Shown: positions 11,602-20,730 of the stretch, one piece after another
How positions within the stretch are numbered: position 1 is the stretch's first letter
Layout of the letters: each line of letters starts with the position of its first letter
Source of the DNA: Shewanella sp. NIFS-20-20
GTDB taxonomy: Bacteria > Pseudomonadota > Gammaproteobacteria > Enterobacterales > Shewanellaceae
Reading direction: 5' to 3'
DNA length: 64,000 bases
Assembly: GCF_019209865.1 (NCBI RefSeq)
Contig: NZ_JAHUTT010000010.1
Location: forward strand, 27,198-91,197
Notes under the pieces: generated by a model
Seen by the model: only the letters and a program-made list of their open reading frames with translations
Told to the model about the DNA's origin: nothing
The model's database searches: none
Made by a program: the position numbers and the translations under genes

Positions 11602-11656
11602 CATTGGCAGCACGCCAATGAAGCGCCAACGTTAGGGCGATAAGTATTGCCCTAAC
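11602..11656 (+). other. two tandem stem-loops downstream of ddl
   Basis: Two short perfect inverted repeats follow the ddl stop: CATTGGC/GCCAATG with a 5-base loop (11602-11620) and GTTAGGGC/GCCCTAAC with a 10-base loop (11631-11656). Neither is followed by a T-tract. They may protect the 3' end of the ddl mRNA or act as a factor-assisted terminator. Confidence 0.35.
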
Positions 11657-11784
11657 CATTAACCTAACCATAGCGCTACATGGGCTTACGCTAGACTATT
11701 TAACGCAAATTATGACTGAGCCACTTGAGCATCTGACAAGCTTTGCCTACAATAGCGCAAATTTTTTCTCAGCAAGAATCCACT

Positions 11785-12033
11785 ATGAACGACACAACTG
11801 CACGCCCAAGCTTACCAGATAGATTATCGGTTAACCCACGTAGCCCACACTTTGTGGAAGCCATTTTTGAATTTGATATCGGGATCCGTCTGAATGGTAA
11901 AGAGCGTTTTGATGTCGAAGAGTACTGCATCAGCGAAGGTTGGGTAAAAGTACCTAGCGCCAAAGCACTCGATCGCCGCGGCCAACCTTTGTTAATGACC
12001 ATCAAAGGTAGCGTCGAAGCATTTTACCGCTAA
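11785..12033 (+). CDS. DUF3297 family protein
   Basis: Small soluble protein of 82 residues with no signal peptide. The segment LPDRLSVNPRSPHFVEAIF followed by IGIRLNGKERFDVEEYC is typical of DUF3297, a conserved family without an assigned function. The C-terminal segment KALDRRGQPLLMTIKGSVEAFY is also family-like. I chose the ATG at 11785 because the family homology starts there; the upstream in-frame ATG (11743) adds 14 unrelated residues. It is a single-gene unit closed by a strong terminator. Family call is confident, function unknown. Confidence 0.85.
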   Translation: MNDTTARPSLPDRLSVNPRSPHFVEAIFEFDIGIRLNGKERFDVEEYCISEGWVKVPSAKALDRRGQPLLMTIKGSVEAFYR

Positions 12034-12057
12034 GAATGGTTTAAGAAAATTCAATAC

Positions 12058-12091
12058 AAAAAAGTGGTTAAGCTATTAACCACTTTTTTTT
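12058..12091 (+). terminator. rho-independent terminator after DUF3297 gene
   Basis: AAAGTGGTTAA, loop GCTA, TTAACCACTTT followed by a run of T: a classical intrinsic terminator about 25 bases past the stop of the DUF3297 gene. Confidence 0.9.
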
Positions 12092-12271
12092 GGCTTAATG
12101 CCAGATAAGTCGCTCGTTGGCACTAAGCGCTTGATATGCCGTAGCTTAGCCGTTTACTCACGGGGCTGGTGAAACGTCTGCCCCGCACTGGCTGGCACCG
12201 AATGTATCCTGTGACTTGCGTTTAGCTGATAGCGACAAGCGCATCCATGGGCTAGCTGATTATCAAGCAAG

Positions 12272-12300
12272 ATAAAAAAAGCCACTGACATCAGTGGCTT
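12272..12300 (-). terminator. rho-independent terminator of the sulfite dehydrogenase-like operon
   Basis: On the minus strand AAGCCACTGATG/TCAGTGGCTT is followed by seven T, about 30 bases after the stop of the last cytochrome gene. It closes the four-gene operon that starts near 14667. Confidence 0.88.
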
Positions 12301-12330
12301 TATTGTCTCATTGGGAAAACGATAGCTTAA

Positions 12331-12732
12331 TTATTGGGCCAAGTTCATCAACGGCTGCTGACTATACCAAAGCGCAATGTCTTTGATGTCCGCATCACTT
12401 AACGACATAGCTTGGGCCTGCATGATCGGATTAACCCGCTGACCAGACTTAAACTCCAGTAATTGTTTCACCATAAATGCCGACTTCTGACCATTCAGGC
12501 TGGGGTAAGTCTTCATCATCTTGAGCATGCCTTCACCATGACAAGCGATACAACGTTGCATCGCCAGGGTTCCGCCTCGCTCGGCATCCGCTTGATGCTC
12601 GACTAACGCGGGTGGAATTTGGGCATTAAGTTTAGCCAACGCTTGATTATAACGGTCATGATCGCTTACCCCGTCAGCCGCCACAGACAGCGGTAACATC
12701 AACAGGGTGAGGCTTAAGATCTTCATCTTCAT
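12331..12732 (-). CDS. periplasmic monoheme cytochrome c (class I)
   Basis: Exported 133-residue cytochrome: signal peptide at residues 1-19, a single haem site CIACH (61-65), and Met residues around 104-109 (PIMQAQAM) that could supply the sixth ligand. The tail SLSDADIKDIALWYSQQ is the usual final helix of small c4/c5-type cytochromes. The start is set by AAGGAG five bases upstream, and the ATG overlaps the stop of the preceding cytochrome gene (ATGA). It is the last gene of an operon with a molybdoenzyme and two other cytochromes, so it probably passes electrons from that enzyme towards the terminal respiratory chain. Confidence 0.85.
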   Translation of the reverse strand: MKMKILSLTLLMLPLSVAADGVSDHDRYNQALAKLNAQIPPALVEHQADAERGGTLAMQRCIACHGEGMLKMMKTYPSLNGQKSAFMVKQLLEFKSGQRVNPIMQAQAMSLSDADIKDIALWYSQQPLMNLAQ

Positions 12733-13115
12733 TTGCTCTCCTTAGTCACCATTGGTGGTTGTTGATCGGCCGGCAACGGCAAGCGACGGAATTTAGACAT
12801 ATCCATCTCGGTTTCGCCATAGTGAGTGGCTAAATAATCCAACACGGGCTCCCAAGTGTCCGATAAATCCCACAATCCTTGACTATCCACCATCCACTGA
12901 ATGGTTTTGCGCCAAGTCTCTTTGTTGCCAGGATTTTGCGGGATAATTAACGTGGTATGACAGGCATTACACTGATAATTAACCATTTCCCAGCCGGGTG
13001 CCATGATGAGTCCTGACACCGGATCTACGCCGTATTGGCTATCGGCCTGCGCCATCATTGGCGCTAAGGCTAAACAAGCCACGGCAGTCGCAAGGCGACA
13101 TGCTTTACTTGTCAT
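12729..13115 (-). CDS. monoheme cytochrome c, SorB-like subunit
   Basis: 128-residue exported protein with a signal peptide (to about residue 25) and one haem site CNACH at 49-53, followed by WRKTIQWMVDSQGLW, a pattern seen in cytochrome partners of sulfite dehydrogenases. The start is the ATG that overlaps the molybdenum subunit stop (TAATG); the frame extends further upstream but only inside the molybdenum gene. Tight overlap on both sides suggests a fixed subunit ratio, and I infer that it is the direct electron acceptor of the Mo subunit. No close family name is certain. Confidence 0.82.
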   Translation of the reverse strand: MTSKACRLATAVACLALAPMMAQADSQYGVDPVSGLIMAPGWEMVNYQCNACHTTLIIPQNPGNKETWRKTIQWMVDSQGLWDLSDTWEPVLDYLATHYGETEMDMSKFRRLPLPADQQPPMVTKESK

Positions 13116-14341
13116 TAGACCACCCTTACTGCAATACGGTGACAACCATTGAACATATAGCCCTTTGGATTCCACTGCGGCTGGATAACAGGCTGAGTCA
13201 CCCCTTGGGCATCGGTGGCTCGAGCCCAAATTTCGTAATAACCCGTTTGCGGTAGATCTAACTCGATATCCCATTGCTGCCAAGCGGTACGGTTAGCCGG
13301 CTTAGATAAGTTGGCCTTTTTCCATGTCGCACCATAGTCAAAACTGACGTGCATTTCGGCGACATCTTGTAAGCCTGCCCACGCATGTCCCCGCACTTCA
13401 AGGGGTTTGCCAAGCTTAGCTTCTGTGCCAGTTTGCGGGTGAGTAATAATCGACTTAACAATCATTTCTTCAATGATTTTAAAGTCTTTATTATCTACTT
13501 TTTCGCCAGGAGCGACGGGATAAGTCGGCACACTGTAAGCTGGAGACTCCATTTTACTGCCATCATGGATCTTATTTCGGATGCTAATCCCCGTCGCCGC
13601 TTTATGAGACACAGAGCCTGGGCGGCCACCGAAAACGATACGCAATGGATAACCATGCATATAAGGAATGTCAGCGCCATTCATAGACCAAGCAATCAGG
13701 GCGTCATCGTTGAGGGCCGCCGCAATCGGCACCCCACGGGAAATGGCCTCACCTTTACCGCTCAAATGTAAATCCGCACCGTGATGGCCGGTGTAAACCG
13801 CATCGGCTTTCACGCCACAGTCATTAAGCACGTCACGCACCAGTACCCCGGTCCACTCAGAACAGAACACTGCCGAATTACTCCACTGATTGCCTTTGGC
13901 ATTCGGGAAGAATTCAGAGCGGCTATTACCACCACATTCAATGGTCAGTTTTAAGGTGTGGGTTTTAAACTTAGATTTCAATTCATCAATGGTGTAAGTC
14001 TTAGGCGTTTCACATGATTCACCATCCACGGTGAAGGTCCAAGTCTTAGGGTTAATATTCGCAAAATCAGGTAACTGGCCATTCCAGCGAATAAAAGCGA
14101 CATCGGCCGGTGTATTGATAGGGTCAAGCATAAACTCCGGTGGATAAGCATTCACTGGATTGGTATTTAAAATCTTAAAATAATCCGGTAAATCGGCAGC
14201 GCTCGACCAAGTTAACGATGACACATCAAGGGGAGTCATGCCTGAAGGACGATTCTGGGCAAACACCCAATTAATCGGCAACATGGCGCCCACTGAAGTG
14301 GCTACAGCGCCTTTAATAAATGTACGTCTATCGATTGCCAT
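13115..14341 (-). CDS. sulfite dehydrogenase-like molybdenum subunit (SoxC/SorA family)
   Basis: Periplasmic molybdopterin oxidoreductase of the sulfite oxidase family, 408 residues. A Tat signal is visible (RRTFIKG, residues 5-11, then a hydrophobic stretch to about 29). The Mo-ligating Cys is most likely Cys136 (LTIECGGNSR). GHHGADLH and YPLRIVFGGRPGSVSHKAA are typical of the Mo-binding domain, and the last 120 residues form the immunoglobulin-like dimerisation domain. The family oxidises sulfite to sulfate with c-type cytochromes as acceptors. Three cytochrome genes in the same operon fit this. Other sulfur substrates cannot be excluded, and no other sox genes are nearby. Confidence 0.88.
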   Translation of the reverse strand: MAIDRRTFIKGAVATSVGAMLPINWVFAQNRPSGMTPLDVSSLTWSSAADLPDYFKILNTNPVNAYPPEFMLDPINTPADVAFIRWNGQLPDFANINPKTWTFTVDGESCETPKTYTIDELKSKFKTHTLKLTIECGGNSRSEFFPNAKGNQWSNSAVFCSEWTGVLVRDVLNDCGVKADAVYTGHHGADLHLSGKGEAISRGVPIAAALNDDALIAWSMNGADIPYMHGYPLRIVFGGRPGSVSHKAATGISIRNKIHDGSKMESPAYSVPTYPVAPGEKVDNKDFKIIEEMIVKSIITHPQTGTEAKLGKPLEVRGHAWAGLQDVAEMHVSFDYGATWKKANLSKPANRTAWQQWDIELDLPQTGYYEIWARATDAQGVTQPVIQPQWNPKGYMFNGCHRIAVRVV

Positions 14342-14343
14342 GA

Positions 14344-14667
14344 TTAATGTCCCTTACCTTGATTAAAATAATTGGCCATTTTCTGCATGTCTTGTTCTGA
14401 TAATAGCTTGGCCACTTTTGACATAGTGATGTCGTTACGTTGTCCCGACTTGAATGCTTGCAGTTGTGCCACGATATATTGGCTGTTTTGCCATTTTAAA
14501 TTGGGAATAGAAGTGAACTTACTTTCCCCATCGATACCATGACATGCCACGCACATATTAAGCAGATGAGCATACTTTGCGTCTTCAACTTGTGCATTGG
14601 CACTAGAGCACAGCAATAACAGGGTTATTGCGGCAAACATCTTGCGGATGTTGCGGGTGATCGTCAT
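14344..14667 (-). CDS. periplasmic monoheme cytochrome c (class I)
   Basis: First gene of the sulfite dehydrogenase-like operon: 107 residues, signal peptide to about residue 25, haem site CVACH at 39-43, a candidate Met ligand in DITMSKVA, and the C-terminal helix LSEQDMQKMANYFNQG. It resembles the 133-residue cytochrome at the other end of the operon (both have the segment FKSGQR before the Met ligand), so the two may be diverged copies. The molybdenum gene begins two bases after its stop. Confidence 0.85.
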   Translation of the reverse strand: MTITRNIRKMFAAITLLLLCSSANAQVEDAKYAHLLNMCVACHGIDGESKFTSIPNLKWQNSQYIVAQLQAFKSGQRNDITMSKVAKLLSEQDMQKMANYFNQGKGH

Positions 14668-15038
14668 ATTGACACCTTAAAAGCCTGATAAAAAATTGAT
14701 AATCAGTCCAACTCGGCTCTGCCTATCCCTTCATACTACTCCTACTGAATTAACTTGCCCAAAACATCTACTGTAGGCGATTACATTTCAATACGAGTGA
14801 GTAATGTTTAAAACACCGATTGTTACTTGCAACCAGTTTTTAAGTAACAAGTATCTTACTGATGTCGGAGGTTGATGAGAAGCACAAAACACTGAAAAAA
14901 CGTCCATAAATCACACTATCAGACCTAAAAATTTCTAAAATTTGCTAAAAACAAACGTAAGCCCTGAAATCCAACCGAGAATGCAACCAATAAAAAACAG
15001 ACGTATCAATTTGATTCAGCCCGGTCATTTTGACGTTT
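14668..15038. other. intergenic region, no gene seen
   Basis: AT-rich 370-base spacer between the minus-strand cytochrome operon and the hrpA terminator. It must contain the promoter of the sulfite dehydrogenase-like operon, but I could not pick a convincing -35/-10 pair or an activator site. No ORF or RNA gene is apparent. Confidence 0.5.
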
Positions 15039-15077
15039 AAAAAAAAAAGCGATAATTTCTGACTAGAAACTATCGCT
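15039..15077 (-). terminator. rho-independent terminator after hrpA
   Basis: On the minus strand AGCGATAGTTTCT, loop AGTC, AGAAATTATCGCT (one wobble pair) then a run of at least eight T, about 30 bases past the hrpA stop. Confidence 0.88.
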
Positions 15078-15108
15078 TGATTAACATCACAAAGAGTGGT
15101 TGATGAGA

Positions 15109-18100
15109 TTAAATACAGGCCAATTGATTAACAATACGCTTTTCAGAAATCGGCATGCTGGTCCCTAAGACCTGAGCAAAACATGACACGCGCAATTCTT
15201 CAATCATCCAGCGCACATCCAAGATCGCCTGAGGAATGGGTTGAGATTTGGGTAATTTTGCTAAGGTAGCCCGGTAGGCGTCACTGACCCGATTAATGGT
15301 CAACATATGCAAGCGATCGCGATTGGGATCGACCGGCAATTTTTGTAATCGATAATCGATGGCTTGTAAATAACGCACAATATCGGCCATTCGTTGCCAG
15401 CCAGTATCGGCCACAAACCCTCGGTACACGAGACTGTCGAGTTGCTGTTGAATATCACTCATCGCAAAGGCAATATCTAAACTAATTTTGCCCTTCAGAC
15501 GTTTTTTAATGGCATTAAAAGCCGTCAAAACTTGTTCAACTTTCAAAGCAATCGCTTCAGCCGTCGGGTTTAAATCGGCCCGTACTAATTCGCGAGCTTG
15601 GTCAAATTCCGCTTGGGTCCGGATATTTAGCTGATGTTCGTCTAATAACTGTTGCACTGCAGCATCAATAATATCGTTAATTAACAACTGTACTTGTCCA
15701 AAAGGATTGAAGTACATCGCTAACTTTGCTTTATTTGGCAGAGCTTGTTGTAAGTGCTTCACTGGTGATGGCATATTCAATAACAACAGACGACGCTGCC
15801 CTTGACGATGTTGACGCATTGCCTCGTGTTCATCATCAAATAATTTGATAGCAACGCTAGCGCCCTGGTCCACTAAGCCGGGAAATGCCTTGACTTCATA
15901 TTGGCCGCGGCGACGTTGATATTGCTGCGGTAAATCCGCAAAACTCCACGTGGTTAACTCTGTTTGCTCGATACCAACATCTGCCACCGCGCGAATCGCT
16001 TTGGCGACCACCCCTTGCAGATTGGCTTTTAAACTATCGAACTCACGCCCTTGTGCCACAGGTTTAGCCCGTTCATCTTCGATGACAAAATTCATTAAGA
16101 GATGTTTGGGCAGTGAGCTGAGATCAAAATCACTGGCCACGACTTTGACCCCAGTCATGCGTAATAGCTGTTTACATAGGGCATCGAGTAAACTCTGATG
16201 GGTCTCCGTCATGGCTTGTACGGCCGCGCGCGCATAATCGGGCGCTGGCACAAAATTTCGTCGCAGTGTTTTTGGCAATGACTTAATCAATGCCATGCAT
16301 TTTTCGTGTCGTAGCCCAGGCACTAACCAATCAAAACCGCTATCTTCCACCTGATTCAATAACGCTACCGGAATATGCACCGATACCCCGTCATCCTCAG
16401 CGCTTGGTTCAAATTGATAACTCAGTGGCAAGGTTAAATTGCCTTGATACCAATGATCGGGAAAATCTAAGGCGGATACCTGATGTTCGCCCTTTTGCAT
16501 CAGCATATTAGGGTCAAAATTTAAATAATCAGCTTGGGTTTGCTTGTGTTTTTTCCACCAGCTAAACAATTTGGGGGCATTGTAAATCCCGTGGGGAATG
16601 CGTTCATCATAAAAGCCGACTAACACCTCTTCATCCACTAAGATATCGCGGCGTCGAGACTTATGCTCAAGATCTTCAATATCTTCAACCAAGGAGCGGT
16701 TATGAACAAAGAAGGCTTCTTTGGTGTGTAATTGGCCTTCGGCTAAAGCACTGCGAAGAAATATCTCACGCGCTTCCACCGGAGAGATCGGCCCATATTG
16801 TACTCGGCGCCGATTGACTATGGTTAACCCGTATAACACTTGATTTTCTAGCGCAATCACACTGCCTTGTTTCGCTTCAAAATGGGGTTCTAGATGGTTC
16901 TTTTTGATCAAGTGTCCCGCTAAAGACTCGAGCCATTGCGGATCAATTTTTGCACAATACCGAGCAAACAAACGAGAGGTTTCTGTCAATTCGGCAGCCA
17001 TGATCCACTTAGGGCCTTTTTTGGCTAACGGTGAACCAGGAAACACAAAGAATCGTCGATTTCTCGCCCCGAGATACTCGTTGTTATCATCTTTAAAACC
17101 AATATGACTCAACAAACCACTCAGAATCGCCTGATGTAAATTGTCATAATTGGCAGGTTCAGTATTTAACCGCCATTTAAGTTCATGGACACTTTGTTTA
17201 AGTTGCGCATACAGATCTTGCCATTCACGCACCCGTAAATAGGCTAAGTATTCTTGCTTACATTGTTTTCTAAATTGGTTGGCCGATAACTCATGACGAT
17301 GCTTGCTTAAGTGTTGCCACATGTTGACCCAAGCGACAAAATCAGAGTCTTTGTCAACAAAGCGTTTATGCGCCTCATCGCTGGCCTGTTTCTTATCTAT
17401 TGGCCGCTCACGTGGATCTTGTATAGATAAGCCTGAGGTGATCACTAACGCTTCATGGAGACAGCCTAATTGATTGGCCGCAATCACCATACGCGCTAAG
17501 CGCGGATCCAGCGGGATATGCGCTAACTGCCGCCCTAATGGGGTTAAGCTCAATTGCCCTTGGCGATTATCTACCGCCTGCAGCTCTTGCAGCAGTAATA
17601 AGCCATCTTTAATAAAGCGTTGATCCGGCGGTTGAATAAACGGGAAGCCGCTGATGTCGCCTAAACCAATCGCCAACATTTGCAAAATCACCGAGGCAAG
17701 ATTGGTACGCAGGATCTCAGGATCGGTAAATTCAGGACGACTAAGGAAGTCTTGCTCAGCATATAAGCGAATACAAATACCCGGCCCGACACGTCCACAA
17801 CGACCTTGACGCTGATTGGCGCTGGCTTGTGAGATGGGCTCTATCGGTAAACGCTGTACCTTGGTGCGATAACTGTAGCGACTAATGCGCGCCGTACCAG
17901 GATCGATAACATAGCGGATCCCAGGCACAGTTAATGAGGTTTCAGCAACGTTAGTGGCCAGCACGATACGCCGACCTCGATGAGACTGAAACACTTTTGA
18001 TTGTTCGCCATAGGACAATCGTGCGTACAAAGGTAATACTTCGGTATCTCGATATTGGCGCTTTTGTAATTCAGCCGCGGTATCACGAATTTCTCGCTCA

Positions 18101-18981
18101 CCATTCATAAAGATCAAAATATCGCCAGGCCCTGCAGTGACCAACTCATCGACGGCCGCAAAAATACCATCGAGCAAATCGAGATCGGCATCTTGATCTT
18201 GAACTAGCGGGCGGTAACGAGTTTCAACCGGGTAGGTGCGGCCAGACACCTCAATAATAGGCGCCTGATTAAAATGAGCCGAAAACCTCTCTACATCAAT
18301 GGTTGCCGAGGTAATAATGACCTTGAGATCGGGGCGCTTAGGTAATATTTTCTTTAATAAGCCCAAAATAAAGTCAATATTAAGGCTGCGCTCATGGGCT
18401 TCATCAATGATCAGGGTATCGTATTGATTAAGGTATTTATCACTGGTCAACTCAGCCAGTAAAATACCATCTGTCATCAATTTGATATAAGAATCCGATT
18501 GGATCGCATCGGCAAATCGGACCTTAAATCCCACCACTTGCCCCAACGGACTATCGAGTTCCTCTGCCACCCGCGTCGCGACACTACGCGCCGCTAACCG
18601 GCGTGGCTGAGTATGGCCAATTAATCCACGCGTCCCACGACCGAGTTCTAAACAAATTTTCGGTAACTGCGTGGTTTTGCCTGAGCCGGTTTCACCAGCA
18701 ATAATCACCACCTGATGTTCACTGATGGCGCTGGCAATATCATCACGTTTGAGCGAAACCGGCAGGTTATCAGGAAACTTGATAGTGGGACGATTCGCTA
18801 TCCGCTGTTGTACTTTGTCAAACGATGCTTGCGCGTTTTGCGCTAACCTCGCCACATTGTCGTCATAGTGTGGATCTTGACGCTGTTTGTTAAGGCGGCT
18901 TAAGCGACGGCGTATTCGGGCCACATCGGTTTGAAAGCACTGGCTAAGAAAGGCGTTGGACAGTGGGGAGTTAACGGTCAT
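15109..18981 (-). CDS. hrpA: ATP-dependent RNA helicase HrpA
   Basis: DEAH-box helicase of about 1,290 residues, the usual HrpA size. Walker A is IIAGETGSGKTTQLPKIC, motif II is LIIDEAHERSLNIDF, motif III is VIITSATIDVERF, and QRQGRCGRVGPGICIRLY is motif VI. The HA2 and OB-fold regions and the long HrpA C-terminal domain follow. HrpA is associated with mRNA processing and with rescue of stalled ribosomes. The start is the ATG at 18981; a TTG three codons upstream is also possible. It stands alone, with its own terminator. Confidence 0.95.
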   Translation of the reverse strand: MTVNSPLSNAFLSQCFQTDVARIRRRLSRLNKQRQDPHYDDNVARLAQNAQASFDKVQQRIANRPTIKFPDNLPVSLKRDDIASAISEHQVVIIAGETGSGKTTQLPKICLELGRGTRGLIGHTQPRRLAARSVATRVAEELDSPLGQVVGFKVRFADAIQSDSYIKLMTDGILLAELTSDKYLNQYDTLIIDEAHERSLNIDFILGLLKKILPKRPDLKVIITSATIDVERFSAHFNQAPIIEVSGRTYPVETRYRPLVQDQDADLDLLDGIFAAVDELVTAGPGDILIFMNGEREIRDTAAELQKRQYRDTEVLPLYARLSYGEQSKVFQSHRGRRIVLATNVAETSLTVPGIRYVIDPGTARISRYSYRTKVQRLPIEPISQASANQRQGRCGRVGPGICIRLYAEQDFLSRPEFTDPEILRTNLASVILQMLAIGLGDISGFPFIQPPDQRFIKDGLLLLQELQAVDNRQGQLSLTPLGRQLAHIPLDPRLARMVIAANQLGCLHEALVITSGLSIQDPRERPIDKKQASDEAHKRFVDKDSDFVAWVNMWQHLSKHRHELSANQFRKQCKQEYLAYLRVREWQDLYAQLKQSVHELKWRLNTEPANYDNLHQAILSGLLSHIGFKDDNNEYLGARNRRFFVFPGSPLAKKGPKWIMAAELTETSRLFARYCAKIDPQWLESLAGHLIKKNHLEPHFEAKQGSVIALENQVLYGLTIVNRRRVQYGPISPVEAREIFLRSALAEGQLHTKEAFFVHNRSLVEDIEDLEHKSRRRDILVDEEVLVGFYDERIPHGIYNAPKLFSWWKKHKQTQADYLNFDPNMLMQKGEHQVSALDFPDHWYQGNLTLPLSYQFEPSAEDDGVSVHIPVALLNQVEDSGFDWLVPGLRHEKCMALIKSLPKTLRRNFVPAPDYARAAVQAMTETHQSLLDALCKQLLRMTGVKVVASDFDLSSLPKHLLMNFVIEDERAKPVAQGREFDSLKANLQGVVAKAIRAVADVGIEQTELTTWSFADLPQQYQRRRGQYEVKAFPGLVDQGASVAIKLFDDEHEAMRQHRQGQRRLLLLNMPSPVKHLQQALPNKAKLAMYFNPFGQVQLLINDIIDAAVQQLLDEHQLNIRTQAEFDQARELVRADLNPTAEAIALKVEQVLTAFNAIKKRLKGKISLDIAFAMSDIQQQLDSLVYRGFVADTGWQRMADIVRYLQAIDYRLQKLPVDPNRDRLHMLTINRVSDAYRATLAKLPKSQPIPQAILDVRWMIEELRVSCFAQVLGTSMPISEKRIVNQLACI

Positions 18982-19060
18982 GAAAACCAAATTCCATTGC
19001 TAGAATCAAATCCGCTGATCCTAGCAGGGAATCCAGTGAATTGGTATCGCTGGTCAGTGA

Positions 19061-19477
19061 TTAGGTTTGGGATTCATAGCATTGCTGTAAATATAGACTC
19101 ATAGCACGCAGTACATCGGTGCGATTGATGGTGCCAACGACCTTGCCATCATCGACCACGGGATACACTTTAGGCTTAAGCCCCAACATTTGCTCAGCTA
19201 ATTGTAAAATACTGTCACTGGGCCTGACCCATAACACATCGGTGCGCATGCAATCGGAGACAGTTGATGTGAGATCACAGTGATAACTGCTTTTCAACAT
19301 CACAGATAAACAATCCTGCTGGGATAAAAAGCCAATAAGATGCTTATGTTCATCAACGACAGCCGCCCCCAATTTATTATGTTTGAGTAACTTATCGACG
19401 GCATTATTAATTGGCATATCAGCCGTCAATAACACCGGTTGTCTATCCATATACTCACTGATGAAAATCGAATCCAT
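19061..19477 (-). CDS. two-CBS-domain protein
   Basis: 138-residue cytoplasmic protein made almost wholly of two CBS domains: residues 8-65 (MDRQPVLLTADMPINNAV, GAAVVDEHKHLIGFLSQQD) and about 75-130 (MRTDVLWVRPSDSILQLAE, VYPVVDDGKVVGTINRTDVL). Such Bateman modules bind adenosine nucleotides, but no effector domain is attached. I chose the ATG at 19477 because AGGGGT lies six bases upstream; the longer frame adds 31 residues without similarity. It lies 78 bases after the isoaspartyl peptidase gene, possibly co-transcribed. Partner unknown. Confidence 0.88.
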   Translation of the reverse strand: MDSIFISEYMDRQPVLLTADMPINNAVDKLLKHNKLGAAVVDEHKHLIGFLSQQDCLSVMLKSSYHCDLTSTVSDCMRTDVLWVRPSDSILQLAEQMLGLKPKVYPVVDDGKVVGTINRTDVLRAMSLYLQQCYESQT

Positions 19478-19554
19478 GTCATTACCCCTTTTACCATCGT
19501 TGATGTTAAGTCTAGTAAATAACCTTATTGATGGCACAAAAGTGCTTAAAAAGT

Positions 19555-20592
19555 CTACTGTTCTCGCCAAATCATCACTTGCACAGCGTCGTCATTCTTG
19601 CGGGTGGCTCGATACATGCCTTCGGTATTGAATGGGGTGGCAATATTGCCGCGATGATCAATTGCTATCACTCCACCGCTTCCACCGGCGGAGATCAGGC
19701 GTTGATTAATCACTTGATCACTGGCTTGAATGATGGAAGTGCCTTGATATTTGACTCGGGCGCAAATATCACCGGCCACTTGATAACGAATAAAATACTC
19801 ACCATGTCCAGTGGCTGACACCGCGCATACGCCATTCTCGGCATAGGTGCCAGCACCTATAATCGGAGAGTCACCGACGCGACCAAAACGCTTAGCCGTC
19901 ATGCCGCCTGTGGAAGTACCCGCAGCCAAATTGCCGTGTTTATCAAGTGCAACCGCGCCCACGGTACCAAATTTATCTTTTAGGATCATTTGGTTAATAC
20001 TGGCATGATAATCGCGAGCTTGCGCTTTATCTTGCTGCATTTTAGTTTTGGCTTGTTGCCATTGCTGCCAGCGTGCCTCGGTGTCGAAATAGCTTTGGGG
20101 AACCAATGAAAATTGTTGCTCTAAGGCAAACTCTTCAGCACCGGCACCCGAGAGCAGCACATGGGGAGAGGATTGCATCACTGCTCGGGCAAGCTCAATA
20201 GGGTTGGCAATATGCTTAACCCCGGCGACCGCCCCCGCAGCCATGGTGTGACCATCCATGATAGCCGCATCTAACTCATGTCCCCCATCATAGGTGTAAA
20301 CCGCGCCCTTACCGGCATTGAATAACGGACTATTCTCAAGGATAACAATCGCGGCGGTGATGGCACTTAAGCTATCGCCGCCTTTGGCTAGGATTTCATG
20401 ACCCGCATTCACCGCTTGCGTCAGTGTTTGTCGATAGGCTTGCTGTTGCTCAGGGCTCATGGCGGCCTTATCAATGGTGCCAGCACCGCCATGAATGGCA
20501 ATCGCATACGGTTTACCTTGAGCCCACACCGCTGAAGTGGATAATGGCAAGATCAGTGCGAATGTGGCTAACATAGTATGACCAAACTTCAT
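19555..20592 (-). CDS. iaaA: isoaspartyl peptidase / L-asparaginase (Ntn hydrolase), exported
   Basis: Type III asparaginase family: it hydrolyses beta-aspartyl dipeptides and asparagine after self-cleavage. The conserved N-terminal IAIHGGAGTI is present, and the autoproteolysis site is Gly209-Thr210 (FGTVGAVALD), with Thr210 as the mature nucleophile. GRVGDSPIIGAGTYA and ATGHGEYFIR line the active site. A clear signal peptide (residues 1-25, ending AVWAQ) predicts a periplasmic enzyme, unlike many cytoplasmic members. Its length, 345 residues, is usual. The symbol is by family homology; substrate preference cannot be read from sequence. Confidence 0.9.
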   Translation of the reverse strand: MKFGHTMLATFALILPLSTSAVWAQGKPYAIAIHGGAGTIDKAAMSPEQQQAYRQTLTQAVNAGHEILAKGGDSLSAITAAIVILENSPLFNAGKGAVYTYDGGHELDAAIMDGHTMAAGAVAGVKHIANPIELARAVMQSSPHVLLSGAGAEEFALEQQFSLVPQSYFDTEARWQQWQQAKTKMQQDKAQARDYHASINQMILKDKFGTVGAVALDKHGNLAAGTSTGGMTAKRFGRVGDSPIIGAGTYAENGVCAVSATGHGEYFIRYQVAGDICARVKYQGTSIIQASDQVINQRLISAGGSGGVIAIDHRGNIATPFNTEGMYRATRKNDDAVQVMIWREQ

Positions 20593-20730
20593 TTATTGAT
20601 TCTCTTAGAACTGTATTAACAAAGATTTATGACATATTTTAGCTATTTAGCCAACTGCTAACCTTGCTTGAATTCGCTATTATGACGACAATACAACACA
20701 GGTTTCAGCATTTGGTAACAACGATTCTTT

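Noticed and set aside
13385..13771. 128-codon plus-strand frame
   Set aside because: Antisense shadow of the sulfite dehydrogenase-like gene.
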